DNA of 64,000 nucleotides from Microvirga sp. SRT01 (GTDB lineage: Bacteria; Pseudomonadota; Alphaproteobacteria; Sphingomonadales; Sphingomonadaceae): NCBI GenBank assembly GCA_018139225.1, contig JAGSNX010000001.1, forward strand, positions 248,001 through 312,000, in the 5' to 3' direction. Below the pieces are notes generated by a model that saw only the letters and a program-made list of their open reading frames with translations, made no database searches and was not told where the DNA came from. This document shows positions 1 through 10,484 of the stretch, one piece after another. Made by a program: the position numbers and the translations under genes. The first letter of the stretch is position 1; every line of letters begins with the position of its first letter.

Positions 1-1621
<1,621 letters not shown>

Positions 1622-1709
1622 GGGACAGAACGCCTAGCTTGGATGGGGCACGCGCGACAAGCGCCCGCGAACGTGCGCGGGCACCGGTCCGACGATTTGC
1701 GATGAAGTG

Positions 1710-2105
1710 TTAGTTGGCGAGCGGGACCGAGGCGTTGTCCGCCGGGCTGCCCGGACCGACCGCGACGGGCGCGCCGGCACCGGTCGTCACCTGACCCTTG
1801 GCCGGGGTGTTCGGCACCGCATTGTTCTGCGGTGCCGGCGCAGTTGGACGACGGGCCAGCGAGGTATCGATCGTCGTCACCCGGCGCGTCGCGGAATAGC
1901 CGGCGAGCACGATCGAGAACACGACGAACACCGTGGCCAGCACGGAGGTCGCCCGCGTCAGGAAATCGGCCGCACCGCGCGCGGACATCAGGCCCGACGG
2001 GCTGCCGCCCATACCGAGGCCGCCACCCTCCGACCGCTGCATCAGAATCACCGTGACGAGCGCCGCAGCGATGATGGCGTGGATGACGAGGAGGAAGACG
2101 AACAT
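1710..2105 (-). CDS. secG: preprotein translocase subunit SecG
   Basis: Small inner-membrane subunit of the SecYEG channel. Of 131 residues, two hydrophobic helices (about 1-22 and 52-75) flank the family's glycine-rich loop (LMQRSEGGGLGMGG, about 22-35). The tail after residue 80 is alanine/proline-rich and probably disordered, as in other alphaproteobacterial SecG. ATG at 2105-2103. It is the first gene of a likely secG-pyrG unit; the 195 bp separating it from the divergent MarR gene should hold both promoters. Confidence 0.93.
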   Translation of the reverse strand: MFVFLLVIHAIIAAALVTVILMQRSEGGGLGMGGSPSGLMSARGAADFLTRATSVLATVFVVFSIVLAGYSATRRVTTIDTSLARRPTAPAPQNNAVPNTPAKGQVTTGAGAPVAVGPGSPADNASVPLAN

Positions 2106-2300
2106 GGAGAACCCGGACAGCCAGTGAAGGGCGGCACATAGGCGACCCTTCCCCGTCTATCAACATAAACGCCCCGAATCCCTGCCTCACCCCCGAATCC
2201 CGCGGCAAGCGAGGAAACCTGCCGGTTACCGCGGCGTTATGACAACGAAACGAAGCCCGATCGGTGCGCCGTCGACCGGGTGGATTAGCGGAAGACCCCT

Positions 2301-2681
2301 GTGCCAGCATCCGATCCCCACGCTTTGGCTACCTGGATGACCGCCCTGGTCGATTATGTCCGTTCGGGTGAACCCGATCTGACCAATCGGCAGATGGCGC
2401 TGCTGCTGCTCGTGTACCTAAAACCGGGGCCGCATACGGTGCGCGGACTGGCGCGGGCGCTGAACGTCTCGAAGCCGGTCGTGACGCGCGCCTTGAACAG
2501 GCTGGGTACGCTCGGCTATCTCCGCCGCCAACGCGACGACAGCGACAAGCGCAATATCTTCGTCGCGCGTACTTCCGAGGGGGCAGAGTTTCTTGAAGAG
2601 TTCGGGCAATTCATCGGCGAAGGACAGCCCCCCGCCCCCCGCTCCGGCGCATCCAAGCGGCTCGTCGGGGCCGTCGCGTAA
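2301..2681 (+). CDS. MarR-like winged-helix regulator
   Basis: 126-residue DNA-binding protein starting at GTG. Its centre reads as a winged helix: a helix-turn-helix around VRGLARALNVSKPVVTRALN (about 51-70), then a wing with LGYLRRQRDDSDKRN. This is MarR-like, but the usual long N- and C-terminal dimer helices are short. The 3' end overlaps the next gene by about 90 bp in another frame, or abuts it if that gene starts later. Target unknown; control of the adjoining SH3/argC genes or of divergent secG is possible but only inferred from position. Confidence 0.8.
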   Translation: MPASDPHALATWMTALVDYVRSGEPDLTNRQMALLLLVYLKPGPHTVRGLARALNVSKPVVTRALNRLGTLGYLRRQRDDSDKRNIFVARTSEGAEFLEEFGQFIGEGQPPAPRSGASKRLVGAVA

Positions 2682-2982
2682 CATTTTCGCGTTGGCCGGG
2701 AGGTCGGTCGTGCTCGATCCACGAACGCATGCGGTGCGGCCCGATCTTGCCGACGTCCGATTGGCAGATCGCGTATTCGCGCCGCATTATGCAGCGCCCG
2801 TCGAGCGGCGGCTGTCGACGGTGTCGCTCCTGCGCCTCGACCGCAAAGGTGATTCGGAAGTTCTGGCCGAGTTGGGTGCAGGCGATGCGTTCGAATTGCT
2901 CGACGTGATCGGCGATACGGCGTGGGGCGTTGCCCCCGGTCGCGGCCTGGTCGGCTATCTGCCCGTCGCGGCGCTCGCGTGA
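2593..2982 (+). CDS. SH3-only protein resembling the front of an NlpC/P60 peptidase
   Basis: Up to 129 residues. The core DPRTHAVRPDLADVRLADRV, followed by a bacterial-SH3 stretch (LSTVSLLRLDRKGDSEVLAE to LVGYLPVAALA), matches what I recall of the N-terminal half of sphingomonad C40 (NlpC/P60) cell-wall peptidases. The catalytic Cys-His domain is absent: the frame stops at 2980-2982, where argC begins. The start is uncertain: TTG at 2593 lies inside the MarR gene, and another TTG in the same frame lies at 2692, after the MarR stop. It is either a stand-alone SH3 protein or the remnant of a truncated peptidase gene. Confidence 0.6.
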   Translation: MKSSGNSSAKDSPPPPAPAHPSGSSGPSRNIFALAGRSVVLDPRTHAVRPDLADVRLADRVFAPHYAAPVERRLSTVSLLRLDRKGDSEVLAELGAGDAFELLDVIGDTAWGVAPGRGLVGYLPVAALA

Positions 2983-3905
2983 CGAGCGTCTTCATCGACG
3001 GCGCGGCGGGCACGACGGGGCTCGATATCCGCGATCGACTGGCGGGACGGACCGACCTGTCGGTGGTCACGCTGGACGAGGCGCGGCGCAAGGACCCGTC
3101 GGCGCGCGCCGAGGCGTTGAACGATGCCGATTTCGTGATCCTGTGCCTGCCGGACGAGGCGGCCAAGGAAGCGGTGGCGCTGATCGCGAGCGATCGCCCC
3201 CGCGTGATCGACGCATCCTCCGCTCACCGGGTCGCGCCCGGCTGGACCTATGGTTTTCCCGAGCTTGAGCCCGACGGTGCGGATCACATTGCTGCCGCCA
3301 GGCGGGTGTCCAATCCGGGCTGCTATCCGACCGGCTTCCTTGCGCTGGTGCGGCCGCTGGTCCGTACCGGGTTATTGCCGGCGGACTGGCCGGTGACGGT
3401 CAACGCGGTGTCCGGCTATTCCGGCGGCGGCAAGGCGATGATCGCCGAATATGAGGATCAGGTGAGCCCGCCGTCGTTCCGCGCCTATGCACTCGATCTG
3501 GCGCACAAGCATGTGCCGGAGATGACGGTACATTCCGGGCTTTCACATGCACCGCTGTTCGCGCCTGCCGTCGCGGCGCTGCGTCAGGGGATGGTGGTGG
3601 AGGTGCCGCTCAACCTCGCCGCCATGCCGAACCGCCCGACCGTCGCTGCTGTGCGCGACGTGCTGGCGCGCGCCTATGCCGGACAACCGCTGGTCCGCGT
3701 CGCCGATGACGGGCTGAGCGGCATCGCGATCGAGGAGCATGCCGGCACCGACCGGTTGACCCTGCGCGTGCGCGGCAACGACGCCACCGGACAGGTGCGC
3801 CTGATCGCGACGCTCGACAACCTGGGCAAAGGTGCCGGCGGTGCCGCGGTCCAGAACCTCAATATCATGGCGGGGCTCGACCCCCTCGCCGGCCTCGTCT
3901 CCTGA
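2979..3905 (+). CDS. argC: N-acetyl-gamma-glutamyl-phosphate reductase, type 2
   Basis: Reduces N-acetylglutamyl 5-phosphate to the semialdehyde with NADPH, third step of arginine synthesis. The GTG start at 2979 overlaps the SH3 gene stop (GTGA), suggesting coupling. At 308 residues it is the short type 2 form. An N-terminal nucleotide-binding loop (IDGAAGTTG, residues 5-13) precedes the catalytic Cys in SNPGCYPTG (about residue 112) and the family His in LAHKHVPEM. zwf follows after 10 bp, so argC may be transcribed with the sugar genes. Confidence 0.95.
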   Translation: MTSVFIDGAAGTTGLDIRDRLAGRTDLSVVTLDEARRKDPSARAEALNDADFVILCLPDEAAKEAVALIASDRPRVIDASSAHRVAPGWTYGFPELEPDGADHIAAARRVSNPGCYPTGFLALVRPLVRTGLLPADWPVTVNAVSGYSGGGKAMIAEYEDQVSPPSFRAYALDLAHKHVPEMTVHSGLSHAPLFAPAVAALRQGMVVEVPLNLAAMPNRPTVAAVRDVLARAYAGQPLVRVADDGLSGIAIEEHAGTDRLTLRVRGNDATGQVRLIATLDNLGKGAGGAAVQNLNIMAGLDPLAGLVS

Positions 3906-3915
3906 AAGGTACGCC

Positions 3916-5379
3916 ATGACGCGCAACCCCGTCGCCAAGCTGCTGCTGTTCGGTGCCACCGGCGATCTGGCGCAGCGCATGCTGCTGCCGTCGCTCTACG
4001 GGCTGCACGCGGACGGTCTGTTGCCGGACGGGCTGACGATCACCGGGTCGGCGCGGTCGGCCTATACCGACGAGGCGTACCGCGACTTCGCGAAGAAGGC
4101 GCTGGACGAGTTCCTGCCCGAGGATCGCAAGGACGAGGCCGCGGTCGGCGGCTTCCTCGAACGCCTGTTCTATCAGGCGATCGACCTGTCGGATCATTCC
4201 AGCTTCGGTCCGCTGGCGGAGAAGGTCGGCGACGTGTCGGGTGGCCTCGCCATCTACCTCTCGACCGCGCCTTCGTTGTTCGAGGCGGCGATCACCGGGC
4301 TGGAATCGGTCGGGCTTGCGGGTGAGACGGTGCGGATCGGGCTGGAAAAGCCGCTCGGTTACGACCTCGCGTCGAGCCGCGAGATCAACGATGCGGTCGC
4401 GGTCGGCTTTCCGGAAGAGCGCACGTTCCGTATCGACCATTATTTGGGCAAGGAGACGGTGCAGAACATCCTCGCGCTGCGTTTCGGCAATTCGTTCTTC
4501 GAGCCGGTGTGGAATGCGCAGGGCATCGACAACGTGCAGATTACGATCGCCGAGACGGTGGGGCTGGAGGAACGTGCCGGCTACTACGAAACCGCGGGCG
4601 CGCTGCGCGACATGGTGCAGAACCATATCCTGCAACTCGTCGCGCTGATCGCGATGGAGCCCCCTGCCCGGTTCGACGGCACCGCCATTCGCGACGAAAA
4701 GGCGAAGGTGTTCCGCAGCCTGCGCCTGATGACGCCGGAGGAGGCACCGAACTGCACCGTCACCGGCCAATATGGCGAGGGCGCGGTGAAGGGCGAGATC
4801 GTCCACAGCTACACCGACGAACTCGGCAAGCCGTCGACGACGGAGACGTTCGTCGCGATCAAGGCGCATGTCGACAACTGGCGGTGGCAGGGCGTGCCCT
4901 TCTACCTGCGCACCGGCAAGCGCATGGCCGCGCGCCGGTCGGAGATCGCGATCCAGTTCAAGCCGGTGCCGCACTCGATGTTCGGCAATCGCGGCGGGCT
5001 GTTGCAGCCCAATATGCTCATCATCCGGCTCCAGCCCGAAGAGTATGTGCAGTTGCTCGTGATGGCGAAGGAGCCCGGCCTCGATCGCGAGGGTATCCGC
5101 CTGCGCGAGGTGCCGCTGAATCTGTCGCTGGATTCCGAGTTCGCGGGTACGCGCCGCCGGATCGCCTACGAACGCCTGCTGCTCGACCTGATCGAGGGTG
5201 ACCAGACGCTGTTCGTGCGCCGCGACGAGGTGGAGGCACAATGGACCTGGGTCGATGCGATCCGCGCCGGGTGGACCGCCAATGGTATGAAGCCGAAGGC
5301 GTATGCGTCGGGCAGCTGGGGGCCGAGCGCGGCCATCGCACTGACCGAACGCGATGGCGTGACCTGGCAGGACGACTGA
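3916..5379 (+). CDS. zwf: glucose-6-phosphate 1-dehydrogenase
   Basis: Oxidises glucose 6-phosphate to 6-phosphogluconolactone with NAD(P)+, the entry to the Entner-Doudoroff pathway. 487 residues, full length. The dinucleotide fold begins with GATGDLAQR (13-21); EKPLGYDL (144-151) and the active-site signature RIDHYLGKE (172-180) are intact. The ATG at 3916 is preceded by GAAAGGT. It heads the series zwf, secreted protein, pgl, edd, glk, eda on one strand, which covers glucose to pyruvate and glyceraldehyde 3-phosphate. Confidence 0.98.
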   Translation: MTRNPVAKLLLFGATGDLAQRMLLPSLYGLHADGLLPDGLTITGSARSAYTDEAYRDFAKKALDEFLPEDRKDEAAVGGFLERLFYQAIDLSDHSSFGPLAEKVGDVSGGLAIYLSTAPSLFEAAITGLESVGLAGETVRIGLEKPLGYDLASSREINDAVAVGFPEERTFRIDHYLGKETVQNILALRFGNSFFEPVWNAQGIDNVQITIAETVGLEERAGYYETAGALRDMVQNHILQLVALIAMEPPARFDGTAIRDEKAKVFRSLRLMTPEEAPNCTVTGQYGEGAVKGEIVHSYTDELGKPSTTETFVAIKAHVDNWRWQGVPFYLRTGKRMAARRSEIAIQFKPVPHSMFGNRGGLLQPNMLIIRLQPEEYVQLLVMAKEPGLDREGIRLREVPLNLSLDSEFAGTRRRIAYERLLLDLIEGDQTLFVRRDEVEAQWTWVDAIRAGWTANGMKPKAYASGSWGPSAAIALTERDGVTWQDD

Positions 5380-5479
5380 GCCGATCGGTCGGCGGAACCG
5401 ATCGCATCGCTACCGCTGGTGAACACTTGTTTCGCGTCGCAACGCTGCTAGCCTCCCGTGCTTGGAGAGTAGCAGGCGC

Positions 5480-6106
5480 ATGTCATTCATCGTTCGGATC
5501 GTATCTCTGTCCGTGCTGGGGATTGCCGGCAGCTTGGCGAGCGCCGTCGCTGGTCAGCAGGCCCAGCAGCAGCCGGACGAGATTATCGTCGAGGCGCCCA
5601 AGGACGTCCGCCGGATGCAGGGGGGCGAATGGCAACTCGATCTTTCGCGATCCTATTATTTCGGCGCCATCGACACGAATTTGGACAAGATGCAGGCCAC
5701 CGGGTCGAACCGGACGTGGCGCTTCTGCCTGCCCGACACCGATGTCGAGCCGCTATTGCGATTGCTCATCGGTCAGGGACGGATGGAATCGTCGGGAACG
5801 ATGAATTGCCGTCCTCTCACGATCCGGCTCGGCAACGCCAAACTGAAGGCCGATCAGACCTGCACCGGCGGCACCATGACGGCATCGCAGCCCTCCGGCT
5901 TCCCTACCGTCACACCCGCTCGCGACGTCCTCACAGTGACAGGGCGATACGGTGCCACGCTTCTGAAGATGGACTTCGCCTCCCGCCGCGAACCCATAAC
6001 GCCCGACCCAGCCTCCAGCGGAAGACCGGAAGGGCGGCGCTGGTCGATCAAGGGCAATCGCATCGGCGACTGCCGGCAGCAGCCGGTCGGCAGGCTCGAC
6101 AGGTAG
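5480..6106 (+). CDS. secreted protein, DUF3617-like
   Basis: 208 residues from the ATG at 5480, behind a GGAGAG box. Residues 1-25 form a signal peptide ending near AVAG. The mature part has four spaced cysteines (FCLPD, MNCRP, QTCTGG, GDCRQ) and closes with RWSIKGNRIGDC. This resembles the periplasmic DUF3617 family, whose role is unknown. It sits between zwf and pgl, with 100-bp gaps on both sides, so it may be an insertion in the sugar gene series rather than a pathway member. Confidence 0.62.
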   Translation: MSFIVRIVSLSVLGIAGSLASAVAGQQAQQQPDEIIVEAPKDVRRMQGGEWQLDLSRSYYFGAIDTNLDKMQATGSNRTWRFCLPDTDVEPLLRLLIGQGRMESSGTMNCRPLTIRLGNAKLKADQTCTGGTMTASQPSGFPTVTPARDVLTVTGRYGATLLKMDFASRREPITPDPASSGRPEGRRWSIKGNRIGDCRQQPVGRLDR

Positions 6107-6210
6107 CGTCGCCGCGCCACGGCACCATCCATACGTATGCGGGTTCCCCCTTTCGCCCCATCCGTCTAACGGTCGCTCGACTGGCGCCGCAGGGCGCGAC
6201 GGAGAGCCTG

Positions 6211-6915
6211 ATGACCGAGATCGAGTGGTGGGATTACGAGGACGCGAGCGAGTTGGCCGATGCCATCGCCGGCGACGTGCAGTTCGTGATCGAGAGTGCG
6301 CTGGACGCCCGCGGGTCCGCGGTGATCGCGCTGGCGGGCGGTAAGACGCCCTTCCCGGCCTATGAAAAGCTGGCGCAGGCCAAGCTGGACTGGAAGAAGG
6401 TCACGATCATCCCGACCGACGAGCGGGTGGTGAAGCTGGGCGATCCGCTGTCGAACGTCACCGCGCTCGCCAAGATCTTCCTGCCGAAGGGTGCGCGGGT
6501 GATGCCGATCGTGCCCGAGGCGATGAAGGATTATAAGGCGGCGGGCCGCTCCGCCGACGCGCTGATGCAGGATTTGCACTGGCCGCTCGACTTCTGCATG
6601 CTGGGCATGGGGGGCGACGGCCACACCGCGTCGATCTTCCCCGGCGGCGATTTCGACGAGGCGATGAATGGGCCCAAGGAGCGCCGCGCGCTGGGTGTCA
6701 TGCCCGACCCGCTGCCGCCCGAAGCCCCCGTCGCGCGCGTCACGCTGTCCAAGTCGGCGATCGCGTCGTCCAAGGCGCTGATGATCGCGATCACCGGCGA
6801 CGCCAAGCGCAAGGTGCTGGAACAGGCGATCGAGCAGGGTCCGTCATCCCCCTACCCGATCGGCCGCGTGCTCGCCGATGTCGAACTCCCGATCGACGTC
6901 CACTGGAGCAAGTGA
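6211..6915 (+). CDS. pgl: 6-phosphogluconolactonase
   Basis: Hydrolyses 6-phosphogluconolactone to 6-phosphogluconate, between Zwf and Edd. 234 residues of the NagB/SugI-fold DevB type. Conserved pieces are LAGGKTPFPAY, the PTDERVV strand (about 69-75) and GMGGDGHTASIFPG (about 132-145), which carries substrate-contacting residues. The ATG at 6211 has GGAGAG five bases upstream; open frame continues upstream but lacks comparable signals. Its last 13 bases before the stop region are duplicated in front of edd. Confidence 0.95.
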   Translation: MTEIEWWDYEDASELADAIAGDVQFVIESALDARGSAVIALAGGKTPFPAYEKLAQAKLDWKKVTIIPTDERVVKLGDPLSNVTALAKIFLPKGARVMPIVPEAMKDYKAAGRSADALMQDLHWPLDFCMLGMGGDGHTASIFPGGDFDEAMNGPKERRALGVMPDPLPPEAPVARVTLSKSAIASSKALMIAITGDAKRKVLEQAIEQGPSSPYPIGRVLADVELPIDVHWSK

Positions 6916-6933
6916 ATTGGCACTGGAGCAAGT
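6901..6933 (+). repeat. 13-bp direct duplication across the pgl stop
   Basis: cactggagcaagt occurs at 6901-6913 and again at 6921-6933, a 20-bp period. The first copy encodes the end of Pgl. The second sits directly before the edd ATG at 6937 and supplies its purine-rich ribosome binding stretch. It looks like a small local tandem duplication. Confidence 0.9.
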
Positions 6934-6936
6934 AGG

Positions 6937-8751
6937 ATGATCCACGCCGCGGTCGCCGCCGTCACGCAGCGGATCGTCGAGCGGTCGCAGCCGGGGCGGC
7001 GCACCTATCTCGACCTGATCGATCGCGAACGCGAGAACGCGGTACGCCGGCCCAATCTGGGCTGCGCGAACCTGGCGCATGCCTATGCGGGGACCGACGA
7101 AGACCGCGAGGCGATGAAGGCCGATCGCGGCATGAACATCGGCCTCGTCACCGCGTACAACGACATGCTGTCGGCACATGCGGTCTATTATCGCTACCCC
7201 GAACAGATGAAGGTCTGGGCGCGCGAGGTCGGCGCGACGGCGCAGGTCGCGGGCGCGACGCCGGCGATGTGCGACGGCGTGACGCAGGGCTATGCCGGCA
7301 TGGAACTGTCGCTGTTCAGCCGCGACACGATCGCGCTGTCGACGGCGGTGGCGCTGAGCCACGGCACGTTCGAGGGTGCGGCGCTGCTTGGTATCTGCGA
7401 CAAGATCGTGCCCGGCCTGTTGATGGGCGCCCTGCGCTTCGGGCATCTGCCGACGATCCTGATCCCCGGCGGGCCGATGCCTACCGGCCTGCCGAACAAG
7501 GCCAAGGCGGCGGTGCGCGAGCGCTTCGCGGTCGGGGACGCCAGCCGCGAGGAACTGCTGGACGCGGAGATCCAGGCCTATCACGGCAAGGGTACCTGCA
7601 CCTTCTACGGCACCGCCAACACCAACCAGATGATGATGGAAGTGATGGGCCTGCACATGCCGGGTGCCGCGTTCGTCAATCCCGGCACCAAGCTGCGCCA
7701 GGAACTGACGCGCGCGGCGGTCCACCGGCTGGCGGCTATCGGCCAGCGCGGCGACGAGTATCGCCCGCTCGGCTGGTGCGTCGACGAGCGATCGATCGTC
7801 AACGCCGCGGTTGGTTTGCTGGCGACCGGCGGCTCGACGAACCACCTGATGCACATCCCCGCCATCGCTCGCGCGGCGGGGATCGTGATCGACTGGGAGG
7901 ATTTCGACCGGCTGTCGGCGGCGGTGCCGCTGATCGCGCGCGTCTATCCCAATGGCTCCGCCGACGTGAATGCCTTCGAGGCGGCGGGCGGGATGCCCTT
8001 CGTGATCCGCGAGCTGATCGGCGCTGGATATCTGCACGACGACATCATGACGGTGTCGGGTGAAAGCCTGTCCGCTTACGGTGCGAAGCCGGGTATGGAT
8101 GGCGATGCGCTGACATGGACCGATCCCGGTGCGAGCGGCGACGAGACGATCCTGCGACCGGTCGCGCAACCCTTCTCCGCCGATGGCGGCATGCGCATTC
8201 TCGCGGGGAATATCGGCCGTGCCTGCATCAAGGTGTCGGCGGTCGACCGCGAGCGCTGGGTGATCGAGGCACCCGCCCGCGTGTTCGACGACCAGCTGGA
8301 CGTGATCGCGGCGTTCCAGCGTGGCGAGCTGGAACAGGATGTCGTGGTCGTCGTTCGTTTTCAGGGTCCGCGCGCGAACGGGATGCCCGAACTGCACAAG
8401 CTGACGCCGCCCCTCGGCGTGCTCCAGAACCGCGGCTTCAAGGTCGCGCTGGTGACCGATGGCCGCATGTCGGGGGCGAGCGGCAAGGTGCCGTGCGCGA
8501 TCCATTGTTCGCCCGAAGCGCTGGGCGGTGGCGCGATCGGCCGCATCCGCAACGGCGACATGATCCGGGTCGATGCGGTGTCGGGCATGCTGACGGCGCT
8601 GGTCGACGCGGCCGAGTGGGAGGCGCGGACGCTCGACGCCGCACCACCGCCCGCGACGGGCTTCGGCCGCGAGCTGTTCGGGATGTTCCGCGCGCAGGCA
8701 GACGAGGCGGAAAAGGGTGCGTCGGCGGTTCTGGCCGGCGCGGGGCTCTGA
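6937..8751 (+). CDS. edd: phosphogluconate dehydratase
   Basis: Dehydrates 6-phosphogluconate to KDPG, the committed Entner-Doudoroff step, using a 4Fe-4S cluster. 604 residues, the family's normal size, of the IlvD/Edd family. Seen: [20 protein letters not shown] (about 112-131), [15 protein letters not shown] and [15 protein letters not shown]. These hold cluster- and substrate-binding residues, including the Cys in CDG. ATG at 6937, 21 bp after the pgl stop and preceded by the duplicated GGAGCAAGTAGG. glk follows after 51 bp. Confidence 0.97.
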   Translation: MIHAAVAAVTQRIVERSQPGRRTYLDLIDRERENAVRRPNLGCANLAHAYAGTDEDREAMKADRGMNIGLVTAYNDMLSAHAVYYRYPEQMKVWAREVGATAQVAGATPAMCDGVTQGYAGMELSLFSRDTIALSTAVALSHGTFEGAALLGICDKIVPGLLMGALRFGHLPTILIPGGPMPTGLPNKAKAAVRERFAVGDASREELLDAEIQAYHGKGTCTFYGTANTNQMMMEVMGLHMPGAAFVNPGTKLRQELTRAAVHRLAAIGQRGDEYRPLGWCVDERSIVNAAVGLLATGGSTNHLMHIPAIARAAGIVIDWEDFDRLSAAVPLIARVYPNGSADVNAFEAAGGMPFVIRELIGAGYLHDDIMTVSGESLSAYGAKPGMDGDALTWTDPGASGDETILRPVAQPFSADGGMRILAGNIGRACIKVSAVDRERWVIEAPARVFDDQLDVIAAFQRGELEQDVVVVVRFQGPRANGMPELHKLTPPLGVLQNRGFKVALVTDGRMSGASGKVPCAIHCSPEALGGGAIGRIRNGDMIRVDAVSGMLTALVDAAEWEARTLDAAPPPATGFGRELFGMFRAQADEAEKGASAVLAGAGL

Positions 8752-8802
8752 GCGGCCGAACGGCCTGAAGACAATAAGCCGTAATAACAGGAGAGTGACG
8801 GC

Positions 8803-9771
8803 ATGGAGATGGTGGCAGTCGACCTCGGCGGTACGCACGCGCGGTTCGCGATCGCGGAGGTCGAGGACGGCCGCGTCGTCAGCCTGGGGGATGTGGTGAC
8901 GCAGAAGACGGCGGAACACGCGTCGCTGCAAACCGCGTGGCAGGCGTATGAGGCGCAGCACGGCAAACCCCTGCCCCGCTTTGCCGGCATCTCCATCGCG
9001 GGGCCGATCACCGGCGACGTCATTCGCCTGACCAACAATCCCTGGGTGATCCGACCGTCGTTGATTCACGAGCGGCTGAACGTCGACAAATGGACCGTGG
9101 TCAACGACTTCGCGGCGGTCGGCCATGCCGTAGCGCAGCTGTCGGACGATGATTTCGTCCACCTGTGCGGCCCGGACATATCCTTGCCGAAAAAGGGCGT
9201 GACCACCGTGTGTGGACCAGGCACCGGGCTCGGCGTCGCGCAGGTGCTGAAGACCGACAGCCGTTATCACGTCCTGCCGACCGAGGGCGGACACATCGAC
9301 TACGCGCCGCTCGACACGATCGAGGATGCCATCACGAAGCGGCTGCGCAGGACCTTCACACGCGTCTCGTGCGAGCGAATCGTCGCAGGGCCGGGCATCG
9401 TGGCGATCTACGAGACGCTGGCCGAACTCGAAGGACGCGCGGTGCCGAGCCGGGACGACAAGACGATCTGGGCGGAGGCGCTGGACGGGACCGACTCGAT
9501 CGCCCTCGCCGCGCTCGACCGGTTCTGCCTCGCGCTCGGCGCGGTCGCGGGCGACCTGGCGCTGGCGCAGGGTGCGAATTCGGTGGTCATCGCGGGCGGG
9601 CTCGGCCTGCGGATCAAGGACAAGCTGCTACGGTCCGGCTTCGACCAGCGCTTCGTCGCCAAGGGTCGGTTCCAGTCGATGATGGCCGGAATGCCCGTCA
9701 AGCTCATCACCCATCCCCAGCCCGGCCTGTTCGGTGCCGCGGCCGCCTTCGCGCAGGAGCATAGCCAGTGA
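8803..9771 (+). CDS. glk: glucokinase
   Basis: Phosphorylates glucose with ATP, feeding Zwf. 322 residues of the bacterial glucokinase (Glk, not ROK) type. The phosphate 1 motif [14 protein letters not shown] is at residues 5-18, a catalytic Asp in VVNDFAAVG near 105, [11 protein letters not shown] near 144-154, and the sugar-binding Glu in [10 protein letters not shown]. The ATG at 8803 has a CAGGAGAG box. Its stop overlaps the eda start (GTGA). Confidence 0.96.
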   Translation: MEMVAVDLGGTHARFAIAEVEDGRVVSLGDVVTQKTAEHASLQTAWQAYEAQHGKPLPRFAGISIAGPITGDVIRLTNNPWVIRPSLIHERLNVDKWTVVNDFAAVGHAVAQLSDDDFVHLCGPDISLPKKGVTTVCGPGTGLGVAQVLKTDSRYHVLPTEGGHIDYAPLDTIEDAITKRLRRTFTRVSCERIVAGPGIVAIYETLAELEGRAVPSRDDKTIWAEALDGTDSIALAALDRFCLALGAVAGDLALAQGANSVVIAGGLGLRIKDKLLRSGFDQRFVAKGRFQSMMAGMPVKLITHPQPGLFGAAAAFAQEHSQ

Positions 9772-10370
9772 CCATTCTCGACATCATGCGCACCAGCGCC
9801 GTCATCCCTGTACTGGTGATCGACGATGCCGCGATCGCCCGCCCGCTGGCGGAAGCGCTGGTCGCCGGCGGCCTGCGCGTGCTGGAAGTGACGATGCGTA
9901 CCCCCGCCGCGATCGATGCGATCGTGGAGATGAAGAAGGTGGAGGGCGCGATCGTCGGGGCGGGGACCGTCGTCAACACCGACCAGTTCGAACAGGTGAT
10001 GGGGGTCGGTGCGGAGTTCATCGTGTCGCCCGGTTTGTCCGAGCGGCTCGGCGACGTGATCGTCCGCTCCGGCGTGCCGTTCCTGCCCGGCATCGCGACG
10101 GCGGGCGACATCATGCGCGGGTTGGACATGGGCCTGACCGAGTTCAAGTTCTTTCCCGCGGAGACGAGCGGCGGCCTGAAGGCGCTGAAGGCGCTTGCCG
10201 CGCCGTTCAACCAGTGCCGGTTCTGCCCAACCGGTGGCGTGACCGAGGCGAGCGCGCGCGACTGGCTGGCGTTCGGGCCAGTCGAGTGCGTGGGGGGGAG
10301 CTGGGTGACCGGCGGCACGATGGCCGAGGTCGAGGCGAAGGCGCGTTCGGCGGCGGCGTTGCGGGGATAA
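9768..10370 (+). CDS. eda: KDPG aldolase
   Basis: Splits 2-keto-3-deoxy-6-phosphogluconate into pyruvate and glyceraldehyde 3-phosphate, completing the Entner-Doudoroff route. 200 residues, a class I TIM-barrel aldolase. The Schiff-base lysine is in EFKFFPAE (about residues 124-131), the catalytic Glu in LEVTMRTP, and the phosphate site in CPTGGV. It begins with GTG overlapping the glk stop, indicating translational coupling. A hairpin follows at once, so this is probably the operon end. Confidence 0.97.
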   Translation: MTILDIMRTSAVIPVLVIDDAAIARPLAEALVAGGLRVLEVTMRTPAAIDAIVEMKKVEGAIVGAGTVVNTDQFEQVMGVGAEFIVSPGLSERLGDVIVRSGVPFLPGIATAGDIMRGLDMGLTEFKFFPAETSGGLKALKALAAPFNQCRFCPTGGVTEASARDWLAFGPVECVGGSWVTGGTMAEVEAKARSAAALRG

Positions 10371-10380
10371 CTCCTTCTCG

Positions 10381-10411
10381 CTCCCCTCCCGCTCGCGGGC
10401 GGGGAGGGTTT
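10381..10411 (+). terminator. hairpin after eda
   Basis: ctcccctcccgc pairs with gcgggcggggag (one mismatch, two-base loop), followed by ggttt. It lies between convergent eda and mltG. The T-run is short, so it may equally be a REP-like element. Confidence 0.55.
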
Positions 10412-10484
10412 CTCCACCAGCTACGCGCGTGCAGCGAAAACCTCTCCCGGCATCTCCCGAAATGGAAGCGAGCTAGCGTTCGCC

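Noticed and set aside
6844..9294. 816-codon open frame antisense to pgl-edd-glk
   Set aside because: Long antisense frames are expected in GC-rich coding DNA; the peptide is Arg/His/Asp-rich with no fold, while the plus strand encodes three clear enzymes.
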